Assembly (NCBI RefSeq): GCF_014191875.1
Contig: NZ_JACHXD010000001.1
Span: 651,304-715,303 of the forward strand
Direction: 5' to 3'
Origin: Pseudoduganella violacea
Lineage (GTDB): Bacteria > Pseudomonadota > Gammaproteobacteria > Burkholderiales > Burkholderiaceae_D
DNA: 64,000 nucleotides
Numbering within the stretch: position 1 is the first letter of the stretch; the number at the start of each line of letters is the position of its first letter. A program made the position numbers and the translations under genes. Of this stretch, positions 19,915-28,005 are shown one piece after another. The notes under the pieces are model-generated. The model made no database searches and had not been told where the DNA came from. It worked only from the letters and a program-made list of their open reading frames with translations.

Positions 19915-21132
19915 ATGCCACGCCAAGCCACACCACTGACCGATACCAAGATCAAAGCCCTCCGGCCTAAGCTTGCGCGTTTCCGCGTGAGTGACACAGG
20001 CGGCCTTCTCTTGGAGGTGATGCCTAGTGGCTCAAAGGTTTGGCGGTATCGCTATCAACTGCACAGCGTCCGCTATCCGGCGCTGACCATTGGCAACTAC
20101 CCTGAAATTAGCCTTGCAGACGCCCGTAAGCAGAGGGACGAGTGGGCCGCGCTGGTGGCTCGCGGTGAGTCCCCAAGGAAGGCCGTAGCGGCCTCTAAGG
20201 TGGAGAAGCTGAACACCATTCAAGCATTTGCAGCTGAATGGTTCCGCGAACAGATCAGCGACAAGTCCGATAGCTACAGCCGTAATGTAGAACGGGTACT
20301 CAACAAGGACATATTTCCAAAATTGGGCCGTGTGCCGCTTACGGAATTGACGCCGGGTGACGTGATGGCACTTTGCGACCATATCAAATCTCGGGGCTCG
20401 CCTAAGATGGCGCTGTTCTCCCGCAACGTGTTGAAGCGCATGTACGACTTTGCGATAGCGCGACAGCTTGCGACCAGCAACCCCGCAGCAGCTCTTGTGG
20501 CTCGCTTCATCGCGACGGAGGAGAGCAGAACTCGTGTGCTGACTCCAAGCGAAATAGGCTTCGTTTTACGCTCCATATACGCGTCGGACATTCGACGCCC
20601 TTTGAAGCTGGCATTACACCTATTGTTGATAACGATGGTACGCAAGGCCGAGCTTACGGAGGCCCGTTGGCAGGAATTCAATCTGGAGCAGGGCACGTGG
20701 GACGTACCTGCCGAGCGTATGAAGAAAGACCTGCCCCACCGCGTGTATCTCTCCGCCCAAGCAGTGGAACTGCTTCAAGAGCTTCAGAAGCTCTCAGGGC
20801 GATCAGAATTCCTTTTCCCGAGCTCTCGAGGTAGCGATGATCGTCCAATCAGTAAGAGCACCTTAAATCAAGCGGTAAGAGCGCTGTCGTTGGATGTACA
20901 GCATTTCGTGTTGCATGACTTTCGGCGCACCGCCTCTACGCACCTTCACGAAATGGGGCACTCGTCTGATGCAATTGAGAAGGCTCTTGCACACAAGGTC
21001 AGCGGTATTAAAGGGGTCTACAACCGTGCTGAATATGCCGAGCAGCGTAAACAAATTCTGCAAGCATGGGCTGATTTCGTGCAGGCTCAGGTGGCAGGGG
21101 CAAACGTCACCCCACTTTTAAAACGTGCCTAA
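19915..21132 (+). CDS. int: P4-type tyrosine integrase
   Basis: 405 residues. N-terminal DUF4102-like arm-binding domain (TDTKIKALRPKLARFRVSDTGG), core-binding domain at about 95-180, and a catalytic domain with Arg in TMVRKAELTEARW, HDFRRTASTHLHEMG, LAHK and the nucleophile region YNRAEY, that is the R-H-R-H-Y set. It would integrate the element at the mnmE 3' end and excise it with a helper such as the AlpA-like protein. ATG at 19915 is preceded by AAAGGAG. Adjacent to attL as usual for this class. Confidence 0.95.
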   Translation: MPRQATPLTDTKIKALRPKLARFRVSDTGGLLLEVMPSGSKVWRYRYQLHSVRYPALTIGNYPEISLADARKQRDEWAALVARGESPRKAVAASKVEKLNTIQAFAAEWFREQISDKSDSYSRNVERVLNKDIFPKLGRVPLTELTPGDVMALCDHIKSRGSPKMALFSRNVLKRMYDFAIARQLATSNPAAALVARFIATEESRTRVLTPSEIGFVLRSIYASDIRRPLKLALHLLLITMVRKAELTEARWQEFNLEQGTWDVPAERMKKDLPHRVYLSAQAVELLQELQKLSGRSEFLFPSSRGSDDRPISKSTLNQAVRALSLDVQHFVLHDFRRTASTHLHEMGHSSDAIEKALAHKVSGIKGVYNRAEYAEQRKQILQAWADFVQAQVAGANVTPLLKRA

Positions 21133-21161
21133 GTACGCACAAGAATCAAAGGAAGATAGCA

Positions 21162-22169
21162 TTGGGTAAAGTTATATCTCGTTTGCGAGATGCTCTCGAG
21201 CGGACGAGTAAGGATGCACAGTCAGCGCTCGAGGAGTCCATTGCAGGAAGGCTCGTTCTCTACGTTAGCGTACCGGAGGGGATGGAAGTTTTCAGTGTAG
21301 ATGCAAGCCATCTCAACCCGTTCACTTTACCTTCGTTTATCAAACGTTCTCGCATCCTTCCACAATCGGCCTTCGCTATGCGTGGATTACAATTTCTGGC
21401 CCTCCGACCTGATAGTGTACGCATGTTGCTGAACACGGAGATCGCTACGGCGCGTACGTTTGACGTGGGCATTCGAATCGATGCCAATGCTAATGTTCAC
21501 CCGCAGAGCGCGTCAACTCAGCTTTTAATCGAAGACGCGTTCACAGTAACCACAATTGAACTGCCTAATCGCAGTTATGCAATCTACCATGCGAGCCTGA
21601 ACCCCATCCATGCCCCTGAGCATCTGCAATTTCCCCAAGTCTTACGCATAACGCTCGACGACATTTATGTTGAGAATGATAGTCTCAACGAGACCACTCA
21701 CGTAATTTCACCTTTCAGAGCGGAGCTGATAACGCGGCTTCAATCGTTCCAAGGCCCGCACATCTCGTTCAGTCTGAACATGCTACGGTCGATTTTTCTG
21801 ATGGAGCTAGCTGGACTTAGCACATCTTCCGCTAAAGCTCCCCAGGCTGATAGCCTCAGGCCCAAGCTCCAGTCCCATATCAAATCCGGTAATCAGGTGA
21901 ATGCAGCCGCTAAGGTATTGGCGAACTCCATACAGAGCGTGCTTGAGGCCGAAGCAAATTTCGATAAACGTATACCTGAGATCGTGCATCTCTTTGATTG
22001 TGCTGAACAATTTTGGGGCGGTGAATATGACCAATATAAATCGCGGGTCAAAGTTCCGGAAATTTCGCGCTGGCTTCAAAGAAGATTCTTGCTAGATGAT
22101 CATCCAGCCAAGGCTTGTGTCGCGCTGATTAGGCCGACGCGACAGGTAGGCAGAGTGAAAAAAGCATAG
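21162..22169 (+). CDS. Unknown 335-aa island protein
   Basis: 335 residues from a TTG at 21162 preceded by AAGGAAG at good spacing. No recognisable domain, signal peptide or membrane segment; the sequence is mixed alpha/beta with a helical C-terminal third (residues 225-335) rich in charged residues. It lies 29 bases after the integrase in the same direction and is probably co-transcribed with it. I cannot assign a function. Confidence 0.75.
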   Translation: MGKVISRLRDALERTSKDAQSALEESIAGRLVLYVSVPEGMEVFSVDASHLNPFTLPSFIKRSRILPQSAFAMRGLQFLALRPDSVRMLLNTEIATARTFDVGIRIDANANVHPQSASTQLLIEDAFTVTTIELPNRSYAIYHASLNPIHAPEHLQFPQVLRITLDDIYVENDSLNETTHVISPFRAELITRLQSFQGPHISFSLNMLRSIFLMELAGLSTSSAKAPQADSLRPKLQSHIKSGNQVNAAAKVLANSIQSVLEAEANFDKRIPEIVHLFDCAEQFWGGEYDQYKSRVKVPEISRWLQRRFLLDDHPAKACVALIRPTRQVGRVKKA

Positions 22170-22235
22170 TCCCCAATTGCTCGAATTGTTCGCGAGCTAT
22201 CTTTATCTATTCTTGCCACGTCATTGTCCCCAAGA

Positions 22236-22280
22236 TACGGTCATTCCTAACCAAGCCATACGAGGCCTAGAATGACCGTA
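22236..22280. promoter_or_regulatory. 11-bp inverted repeat over the alpA start codon
   Basis: TACGGTCATTC at 22236-22246 and its exact inverse at 22270-22280, 23 bases apart. The right copy covers the ATG of the AlpA-like gene, so binding there would block translation or transcription: a candidate operator for autoregulation. Confidence 0.5.
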
Positions 22281-22502
22281 ACCTACCCTGCACTTCCGAA
22301 ACTCACCGTACTGCGCCGTAAGCAAGTAGAAGACCGCACCGGGCTATCTCGCTCCACCATCTACGAGAAGATCAATAGCAGATCCCCTCGCTACGACCCC
22401 CATTTCCCCAAACCTATTCGTCTAAGCAGTGATGCCGTCGGTTGGATCGAGGCCGAAGTTAACGCGTGGATAGCGCTGCGCGTACGGCATAGCCGGTGCT
22501 AA
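22272..22502 (+). CDS. AlpA family regulator / excisionase-like protein
   Basis: 76 residues with a MerR-like winged helix-turn-helix: VLRRKQVEDRTGLSRSTIYEKI followed by FPKPIRLSSDAVGWIEAEVNAWI, the normal AlpA pattern. Such proteins activate the integrase gene or help excision in P4-like satellites and islands. Start ATG at 22272 lies inside an inverted repeat. No partner regulator is immediately adjacent. Confidence 0.88.
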   Translation: MTVTYPALPKLTVLRRKQVEDRTGLSRSTIYEKINSRSPRYDPHFPKPIRLSSDAVGWIEAEVNAWIALRVRHSRC

Positions 22503-22810
22503 CTTCCTACTAGCGCCAGCGATAGATACCTGATTGGCGGCACAAGTTACTTGATCTGAGCACAAGTTAGGTGATTGCAACCACTTCCCTTGCTTCCTGG
22601 CTAACAACATCCTTTCGTAAACCGGTTTTTTTGAGGTGATATGTGGTCGTAAATTTCTGGAATCAAATAAGTCCGTATATCTGAAAATCCAAAATTTCGC
22701 CCAATAGCGGCCTCAGCGCTATAAAAAATCCGTCATATTGGCTGGCGCTAGGGATCGGCAATTTTGGTTTTTAATATTATTTAAGAGAGACGACCCAACA
22801 CGATTTAAAC
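22503..22810. repeat. Non-coding region with iteron-like repeats before the gp2-like gene
   Basis: 308 bases without a gene. GCACAAGTTA occurs at 22550-22559 and 22570-22579, a 20-base period, each followed by a TTGAT or GTGAT-type continuation (ACTTGATC, AGGTGATTG); a more degenerate third unit, ACCTGATTGG, precedes them. The spacing of two helical turns and the position before an HUH-like gene suggest protein-binding iterons or an origin. The remainder is AT-rich with no clear promoter. Confidence 0.45.
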
Positions 22811-23935
22811 ATGAACATCCAACAGAATGATAACAGCTTTAGAGCTCATGCAGGCGATGATATATCCGTCAAGGCAATGTATCAACAGATCACTTTTGAT
22901 CTAGATCTTGACCTTCTAACAGGAAATCCCGAAATTATGGAAATCACAGAAGGATTTCTAAATCCATTAGTAAAGATAGAAGAATTTGTGCACAGAGCAA
23001 TTGAATCAAACGATCCTATCTATAACTTCGGAATCATAGATCCCTACGATCCTGAGGTTGGTCTAAGCGAGTTGGGACAAGCTATCATTCCATTCTTTTC
23101 TTCTATGGCCGAGTGTTACGATACCAGATTTGATTACAGCGAATACGTTAACGCGTTCTTTCAATCGCTAACGACTCAATATAAAAATTTCAATTTGAGT
23201 TATGGAGGCTTGCTTCTTGATATCCCTGGCGAAGTAAGAACGGAATTCTTTAACGGATTGGTTACAAAAATCCGAGAGACATGTTCCACAAAAGACTTTG
23301 CAAGAAAAATCGTGTTACGTAGATTTAAGTCAAAAGAAAATTACAACCGTGCTTTAGATTTTATTGAGGCGCTGTTTAAAAAGACGTCAAGAATACTAGT
23401 GCTACGAGTCGATTTTGGATATAGAGCTGCTGTGCGTGGCGAAATTAACGAGATATCCGCCGCGAAGCATAGGGACGATTTTCTTAACAATACTCGCTCT
23501 AATGCGGTTTTCAAAAACCTACTTGGATATATTTGGAAATTTGAGTATGGCAAAACGAAAGGCCATCATTATCATTTTGCCTTTTTCTACGACGGAGCTC
23601 GGGTTTGGAAGGACTCATTTAGAGCTGACCAGATAGGTAAGTGTTGGGAAAAGATCACGCGAGGATGGGGAACTTACTACAACTGCAATCGCAGTAAATG
23701 CAAGTATAAATACATCGGCATCGGAATGATAAACCACGACGATATCGAAATGCGAGAAAATTTAAAAAAGGCCGTTAGCTATTTAACGAAGAAAGACCAG
23801 TACCTAAGGAAGAGACTCTCAAAAAAAATGAAGACTTTTCAGACCAGTAATTTTCCAAAATTTTCTGACAGTCGTGTCGGACGGCCCAGGAGAAGCATTG
23901 ATAGCGCTTCTCCTGATGTGGGAATTAAGTATTAG
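22811..23935 (+). CDS. Inovirus Gp2 / YagK-YfjJ-like protein with HUH motif
   Basis: 374 residues, strongly AT-rich. The C-terminal half matches the YagK/YfjJ (inovirus Gp2) type: LVLRVDFGY near 197-204, KGHHYHFAFFYDG near 250-262 with an HUH pair (H253-Y-H255), and SYLTKKDQYLRKR near 323-335 with tyrosines spaced as in rolling-circle initiators. This makes a replication-initiator or nicking role plausible for the island, though the family is not biochemically settled. It ends in an 11-base overlap with the convergent lipoprotein gene. Confidence 0.75.
   Translation: MNIQQNDNSFRAHAGDDISVKAMYQQITFDLDLDLLTGNPEIMEITEGFLNPLVKIEEFVHRAIESNDPIYNFGIIDPYDPEVGLSELGQAIIPFFSSMAECYDTRFDYSEYVNAFFQSLTTQYKNFNLSYGGLLLDIPGEVRTEFFNGLVTKIRETCSTKDFARKIVLRRFKSKENYNRALDFIEALFKKTSRILVLRVDFGYRAAVRGEINEISAAKHRDDFLNNTRSNAVFKNLLGYIWKFEYGKTKGHHYHFAFFYDGARVWKDSFRADQIGKCWEKITRGWGTYYNCNRSKCKYKYIGIGMINHDDIEMRENLKKAVSYLTKKDQYLRKRLSKKMKTFQTSNFPKFSDSRVGRPRRSIDSASPDVGIKY
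23888..23914. other. Hairpin at the 3' end of the gp2-like gene
   Basis: AGGAGAAGC and GCTTCTCCT form a perfect 9-base inverted repeat with a 9-base loop, close to the meeting point of two convergent genes. It has no T tract, but could stop or stabilise transcripts. Confidence 0.35.
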
Positions 23936-24779
23936 GCTTCTTGCCTTGATCACACCATGTTTTCCATTCATCAGTTTGCTCGGATGAAATAGGTGCGTCG
24001 CTGCCTTTTTCTTTGTGGAATGCCGCTATCCAAGCACCTAGGCAATCTACTGAGTTCGTTTCAGTTTGTGCTGGTTTATCTTGATAATCTTGCGCTACGC
24101 CGTTATTCCACATAGTTTTTTCTGCAACTGAACCATTCGCGTTATAGCGAATGGTCTCACCTTGATATTTCCCATTAACGAGATTTCCTTCAAAAATAGC
24201 CTTGCCGCTATTTTCATCCAACGCGGTCTCGCTGCCATTTAGCACACCATTTTCGAACTTGACTTTGTAGATTGGATTTCCCGTGGTGAAACCATAAATG
24301 ATGAGCAGGCCGCTGGCTTTGCCGTCCAGGTAGTCTACATCAGCGAGGCGAACGTCTTTTCTGAAAGCATAGTAAAAAGTTGCTTTGCCGTCGATTACCC
24401 CATTTTTAAAATTCATTTTGATAATGCGGTTTCCAGAGGGAACCGATTTACAAGATGTTTCTCCATTGAGAACTCCATCAACGCTAGAAGTGTCGCAAAG
24501 AACGGTGTCATGCCCAACGGAAAGTGATTCCGTATAGATTAGATTGTTTATGTCTTTGTTACCGGTAGCCTTTGCAATTAAATTTACGACCGGTACGATT
24601 TCACTATAAGGCAGCTTGCCCAGAGGGATATTCGTTATTTTCCCGCTGAAGCCTTCGTTTTTTCCAATTTGATAAATTTTGTTATTTGCGATTTCCGAAT
24701 TTCGCGAATCTAGAGTGTCGTTACATGCACTCAGCGCAAAGCTCAAGAGGATCAGGGGGAGTGCAGCCAGCTTCCGCAT
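23925..24779 (-). CDS. Lipoprotein with YwqK/MORN-like repeats
   Basis: 284 residues from ATG at 24779, chosen because MRKLAALPLILLSFALSAC forms a full lipoprotein signal with lipobox and GGAAAGGAAG lies upstream. The body carries repeated beta-turn units of the form KMNFKNGVIDGKATFYY, KVKFENGVLNGSETALD, FEGNLVNGKYQGETIRYNANG, typical of YwqK/MORN_2 proteins sometimes labelled antitoxins. A cysteine-containing C-terminal module (DCLGAWIAAFHKEKG ... WCDQGKKPNT) follows. Location is the cell envelope; its role in the island is unknown. Divergent from the XRE regulator. Confidence 0.8.
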   Translation of the reverse strand: MRKLAALPLILLSFALSACNDTLDSRNSEIANNKIYQIGKNEGFSGKITNIPLGKLPYSEIVPVVNLIAKATGNKDINNLIYTESLSVGHDTVLCDTSSVDGVLNGETSCKSVPSGNRIIKMNFKNGVIDGKATFYYAFRKDVRLADVDYLDGKASGLLIIYGFTTGNPIYKVKFENGVLNGSETALDENSGKAIFEGNLVNGKYQGETIRYNANGSVAEKTMWNNGVAQDYQDKPAQTETNSVDCLGAWIAAFHKEKGSDAPISSEQTDEWKTWCDQGKKPNT

Positions 24780-24871
24780 TTGCTTCCTTTCCGGGCAGTT
24801 ATAAAGACGGCAGCGCCAAATGGGTCGTAAATGCCGTGGTCGTTCTTGCATCATAGCGACACCATTGCGTA

Positions 24872-25117
24872 ATGGCAAGAGTCTCCGCAAAACAAGATAA
24901 AGATGGGCAGCTAGTCCTGCTAGGGGCTGCCATTCGTGGCCGTCGAGTGTCGCTAACGCTCTCCCAAGAGGCACTTGCGGACTACGCCGAGATAGACCGC
25001 TCTCACATGGGCAAGATCGAACGTGGCGAACGGAACGTCACAATTCTGAACATCATCAAAATCGCTACCGCACTGGGTTGTTCTCCATCAGAGCTACTGC
25101 GCAGTGCAGGCCTGTGA
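24872..25117 (+). CDS. XRE family helix-turn-helix regulator
   Basis: 81 residues, a single Cro/C1-type HTH domain: LGAAIRGRRVSLTLSQEALADYAEIDRSHMGKIERGERNVTILNIIKIATALG is the family signature (only parts quoted in order: LSQEALADYAEI, HMGKIERGERNV). Such small regulators commonly act as controllers (C proteins) of restriction-modification genes; the RM-like gene is 196 bases downstream on the same strand. CCATT-GCGT-AATGG, a small perfect dyad, spans its start codon and may be an autoregulatory site. Confidence 0.88.
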   Translation: MARVSAKQDKDGQLVLLGAAIRGRRVSLTLSQEALADYAEIDRSHMGKIERGERNVTILNIIKIATALGCSPSELLRSAGL

Positions 25118-25313
25118 GGATTGCTTGTGGTTGCAATAGTTGCTATCCAGTCCTGAAAAATCTGTTGCAAGCCGTGTATAATCACGAGCAACTTGGTGTC
25201 CCTCGAACGGCATGAGAAGTGCATCGATTTTTCAAAGCCCAGAGCCACCCCCTCCCTAAGCAAAACATATTTCCATTCGATTAATTCGGTGGCGAATTTA
25301 ATGATGTAAATAA
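25118..25313 (+). promoter_or_regulatory. Upstream region of the RM-like gene
   Basis: 196 bases with a perfect TATAAT at 25177-25182 but no convincing -35 hexamer at the right distance, which would suit a promoter that needs an activator such as the adjacent XRE protein. Confidence 0.35.
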
Positions 25314-27824
25314 ATGACGACCATAAATACCGAAACCGAAACCGTTGTAAAGAAAATTTTGCCGTATCTGGAACGTCGCGGATATGACATTTCTAGTGAC
25401 CTAGATTTCGAGACTGCAATTAATACGACAGATCGATATTCCAAAGGCTATATCGATATTTTGGTTACTTTGGGTAAGTCAAAGCCTACGTTCTTGATCG
25501 AAGCAAAGAAAATTTCAAAGACCCTGACTACGAAAGATCGTGACCAGGCTTTGAGCTATGCAAACTCAGCAGGTATCAATGTGCCTTTTGTTGTTGTAAC
25601 AAACGGCGTAGACATTCACTGCTATAACGCAAAGACCAAGACAAAAATACAGTGGGACGGCGAGACCACAGAAAAGATTCCGACTAAGGAACAACTAAAG
25701 CTGGTTATCCGTACATTAAAAGCAAATTCAGCCGAGACAAACATCGGCATCTCCAACGACCCAAGTTTGCCTTACCGACCCGGCTTGCCGCTTCGTCAGT
25801 TAAATGCACTTTTTTACAAGTGCCACAGTGCTATTCGAAAAATCGAAAAGAATGAAGAGAACGCTTTTTCTGACTTTTCAAAGCTGCTTTTTTTAAAATT
25901 ACTTGAAGAAAAAGCTGATATTGAAGACGATTTTTCGCTTCCCTATTCATACCGCTTCCATGAGTTGGCTGAAAAACCTGCCAGCGAGTCAGATCAAGTT
26001 AAGGATTCTATTCTCAGCATGATCGCGTCCATTGTGGACAAACGCGCATACGGCGAGGTATTGCAAGATAAAGTTAAGTTAAAAAACCCTAAGGCGTTTC
26101 ACTATATCGTGAAAGAGCTTTCTGGTGTCTCTTTCTACGATTGTAGCTTAGACTCTAAAGGGGCCGCATTTGAATATTTTGTTCGGGCTACTTTGAAAGG
26201 TAAAAAGCTGGGACAATATTTCACTCCTCGTGAATTAGTTCAGACCATGCTAGCCTTAGTCGGTAGAAAGAAGATCGTTAATTCTGTAAATTCTGGTGCC
26301 ACTCCGAAGATTTTAGATCCTGCCTGTGGAACCGGGGGCTTCCTCGTCTTTTTGATGCAAGAGTCAATTGCTCAGCTGACGGAAATGTTTAGAAATCGGG
26401 AAATTACAAAAGCGACTTTTGAGCTTTCCAAGAAGAAGATTAAAGAAAAGGTGTTTTTTGGCTCCGACGCCAACGAAGGTGTAGCTGCGTCAGCAAAAAT
26501 GAATATGATTATCGCTGGGGATGGTCACACAAATATTCAGCATGAGGATAGTCTTGCTCGAGGTGCAAAAAACTGGAGTGTTACCCAGCCGGATTGTGAC
26601 CTCATCCTGACGAATCCTCCGTTTGGTACTTCTGAGACTGACTCCCTTTCCAATGATGACTGGGCTCAATTTGATATCCGTAGCGGCAAGGGACAATATC
26701 TGTTCTTGCAAAAGATGGTCAAATCCCTCACGCCGGGATCAGGCGAAATTTGCACCGTTATCGATGAAGGTGTATTAAACACTGAAAGCGGCGGAGCTTT
26801 GCGCAGGTGGATATTACAGCAGTGCAGGTTGAAGGCAGTTGTCAGCTTACCGAACGAAACTTTTAAACCGAATAAAATCAATGTCAAGTCTAGCTTGCTC
26901 TATTTGGAAAAGCGAGAGACCCCAGATCTCGATTTGGAAGATGTTTATAAGGTTGTGGTATGTAAAATCGATTCGCTAGGCTATATCGGTTCGGGTGAAA
27001 AGATTCGCGGTTTCGACTTCACGCGATTTTTTGATGAGGTGTCTCGAGACGTACTTAATCAAGATGGGTCGTCGCACCGGAAGGGCTATAACTGGGAAGC
27101 GTTTGACGTCGATGCAGCGCTATTGCATGCTGACAAAACCAATCGGTTCGACTTTAAATATTGGGATACAGATACTCGCTCAAAGATTCAGGCACTAAAA
27201 GATGCGGGCGGCATCCTGCTGAAAGAACTCAACACACTGCCGACCGTACGAGGAAGCAGTCCTCCAGCAGAGAACTATGTTGATGAAGAGGATGGTTTTG
27301 CTATCGTTATCAAGTCAGGTAGTAACATTAGCCGTCAGGGGAAAATTCTCGAAGAAGGAGCGGACTATATCGAAAAATCGATCTATGACGAGTTTTTGGA
27401 AAAGGCGAAAACATCCGGCGAAAACTTGAACTTGGTGCAACGTGGTGACGTTCTACTGTCCTCTACTGGTGACGGGACTCTTGGGAAATGTGCAGTGTAC
27501 GACTCTGATAAACCTGCGATTGCCGATGGTCACATAACGATCATCCGTCCCGATACTTCGAAGGTTGATCCTTACTATCTCTGCGACTATTTGCGGGCAG
27601 GGTTTGGGGCGGTACAGGTAACACGTTCGTTCACCGGCTCTACTGGCATGATTGAGTTGACCCCGGATCAGGTGGATAACATTGTGGTTGATCTCCGTGA
27701 CAGTAAGTCCGCCCAGGCCAAGCTATCGAGGAAAATTCGGACGCTTGAAGACCGTTATCTAAAAACACTAGACGACGCGGAGGAAATTCAGGTTGAGGTT
27801 GCTCGTGTTTTGAACGATCTCTGA
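25314..27824 (+). CDS. Single-chain restriction-modification-like protein (nuclease, N6-methylase, specificity domain)
   Basis: 836 residues. Residues 1-140 resemble the HsdR N-terminal PD-(D/E)xK fold: GYIDILV (D48) and FLIEAKK (E63, K65). Residues about 155-560 form an N6-adenine methylase of the HsdM type, with QYFTPRELVQTM, DPACGTGGF (335-343) and NPPFG (434-438). Residues about 640-836 look like one HsdS half (RGDVLLSSTGDGTLGKCAVYD, then TGMIELTPDQVDNIVV and a terminal coiled coil). No ATP-helicase motor is present, so a type IIG-like enzyme or a methylase with an accessory nuclease domain is likelier than type I. Last gene of the island. Confidence 0.85.
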   Translation: MTTINTETETVVKKILPYLERRGYDISSDLDFETAINTTDRYSKGYIDILVTLGKSKPTFLIEAKKISKTLTTKDRDQALSYANSAGINVPFVVVTNGVDIHCYNAKTKTKIQWDGETTEKIPTKEQLKLVIRTLKANSAETNIGISNDPSLPYRPGLPLRQLNALFYKCHSAIRKIEKNEENAFSDFSKLLFLKLLEEKADIEDDFSLPYSYRFHELAEKPASESDQVKDSILSMIASIVDKRAYGEVLQDKVKLKNPKAFHYIVKELSGVSFYDCSLDSKGAAFEYFVRATLKGKKLGQYFTPRELVQTMLALVGRKKIVNSVNSGATPKILDPACGTGGFLVFLMQESIAQLTEMFRNREITKATFELSKKKIKEKVFFGSDANEGVAASAKMNMIIAGDGHTNIQHEDSLARGAKNWSVTQPDCDLILTNPPFGTSETDSLSNDDWAQFDIRSGKGQYLFLQKMVKSLTPGSGEICTVIDEGVLNTESGGALRRWILQQCRLKAVVSLPNETFKPNKINVKSSLLYLEKRETPDLDLEDVYKVVVCKIDSLGYIGSGEKIRGFDFTRFFDEVSRDVLNQDGSSHRKGYNWEAFDVDAALLHADKTNRFDFKYWDTDTRSKIQALKDAGGILLKELNTLPTVRGSSPPAENYVDEEDGFAIVIKSGSNISRQGKILEEGADYIEKSIYDEFLEKAKTSGENLNLVQRGDVLLSSTGDGTLGKCAVYDSDKPAIADGHITIIRPDTSKVDPYYLCDYLRAGFGAVQVTRSFTGSTGMIELTPDQVDNIVVDLRDSKSAQAKLSRKIRTLEDRYLKTLDDAEEIQVEVARVLNDL

Positions 27825-27880
27825 TCGACCCGGTTGCGTGGCGTTCAATGCCAGGCAGCCTAACTTTTCAAAGTCACGTT

Positions 27881-27912
27881 GGCTCTTTGGTACACGCTTA
27901 GGTACACATCGG
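27881..27912. promoter_or_regulatory. Integrase arm-type sites next to attR
   Basis: GGCTCTTTGGTACACGCTTA followed by GGTACACATCGG: two GGTACAC motifs in direct orientation, closely matching the left arm at 19845-19872 in sequence and order. Confidence 0.6.
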
Positions 27913-27966
27913 CCATCGTGACTGAGTAAAGTCTAGCATTTATGCGATGTTTGAGCGCATTCAATA

Positions 27967-27986
27967 GCTTCTGCATCGAAATAAGC
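27967..27986 (+). other. attR half-site
   Basis: GCTTCTGCATCGAAATAAGC repeats the mnmE 3' end (12 identical bases, then near-identical A-rich bases). It sits 20 bases before the stop of the RND pump gene on the other strand, marking the right boundary of the island. Confidence 0.85.
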
Positions 27987-28005
27987 CGCGGCGCGGGACC
28001 GGCGC

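Larger units (their letters stand above)
19721..27986. mobile_element. Integrative element inserted in the 3' end of mnmE
   Basis: An 8.3-kb element bounded by a direct repeat made from the last codons of mnmE, starting with a P4-type integrase read inward. Gene order is integrase, unknown 335-aa protein, AlpA-like regulator, Gp2-like protein, lipoprotein (opposite strand), XRE regulator and a single-chain restriction-modification-like protein. From about 22.5 kb on the DNA is clearly more AT-rich than the host core. The 3' end of mnmE (also trmE/thdF) is a known integration site, for example for SGI1 in Salmonella. No conjugation or capsid genes are seen, so mobilisation would need a helper. 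Confidence 0.88.

Noticed and set aside
25314..27824. Possible PglX of a BREX system or type I HsdM
   Set aside because: Too short for PglX and no other BREX genes; it carries a fused nuclease-like N-terminus and specificity end, unlike plain HsdM, and no hsdR/hsdS genes adjoin.
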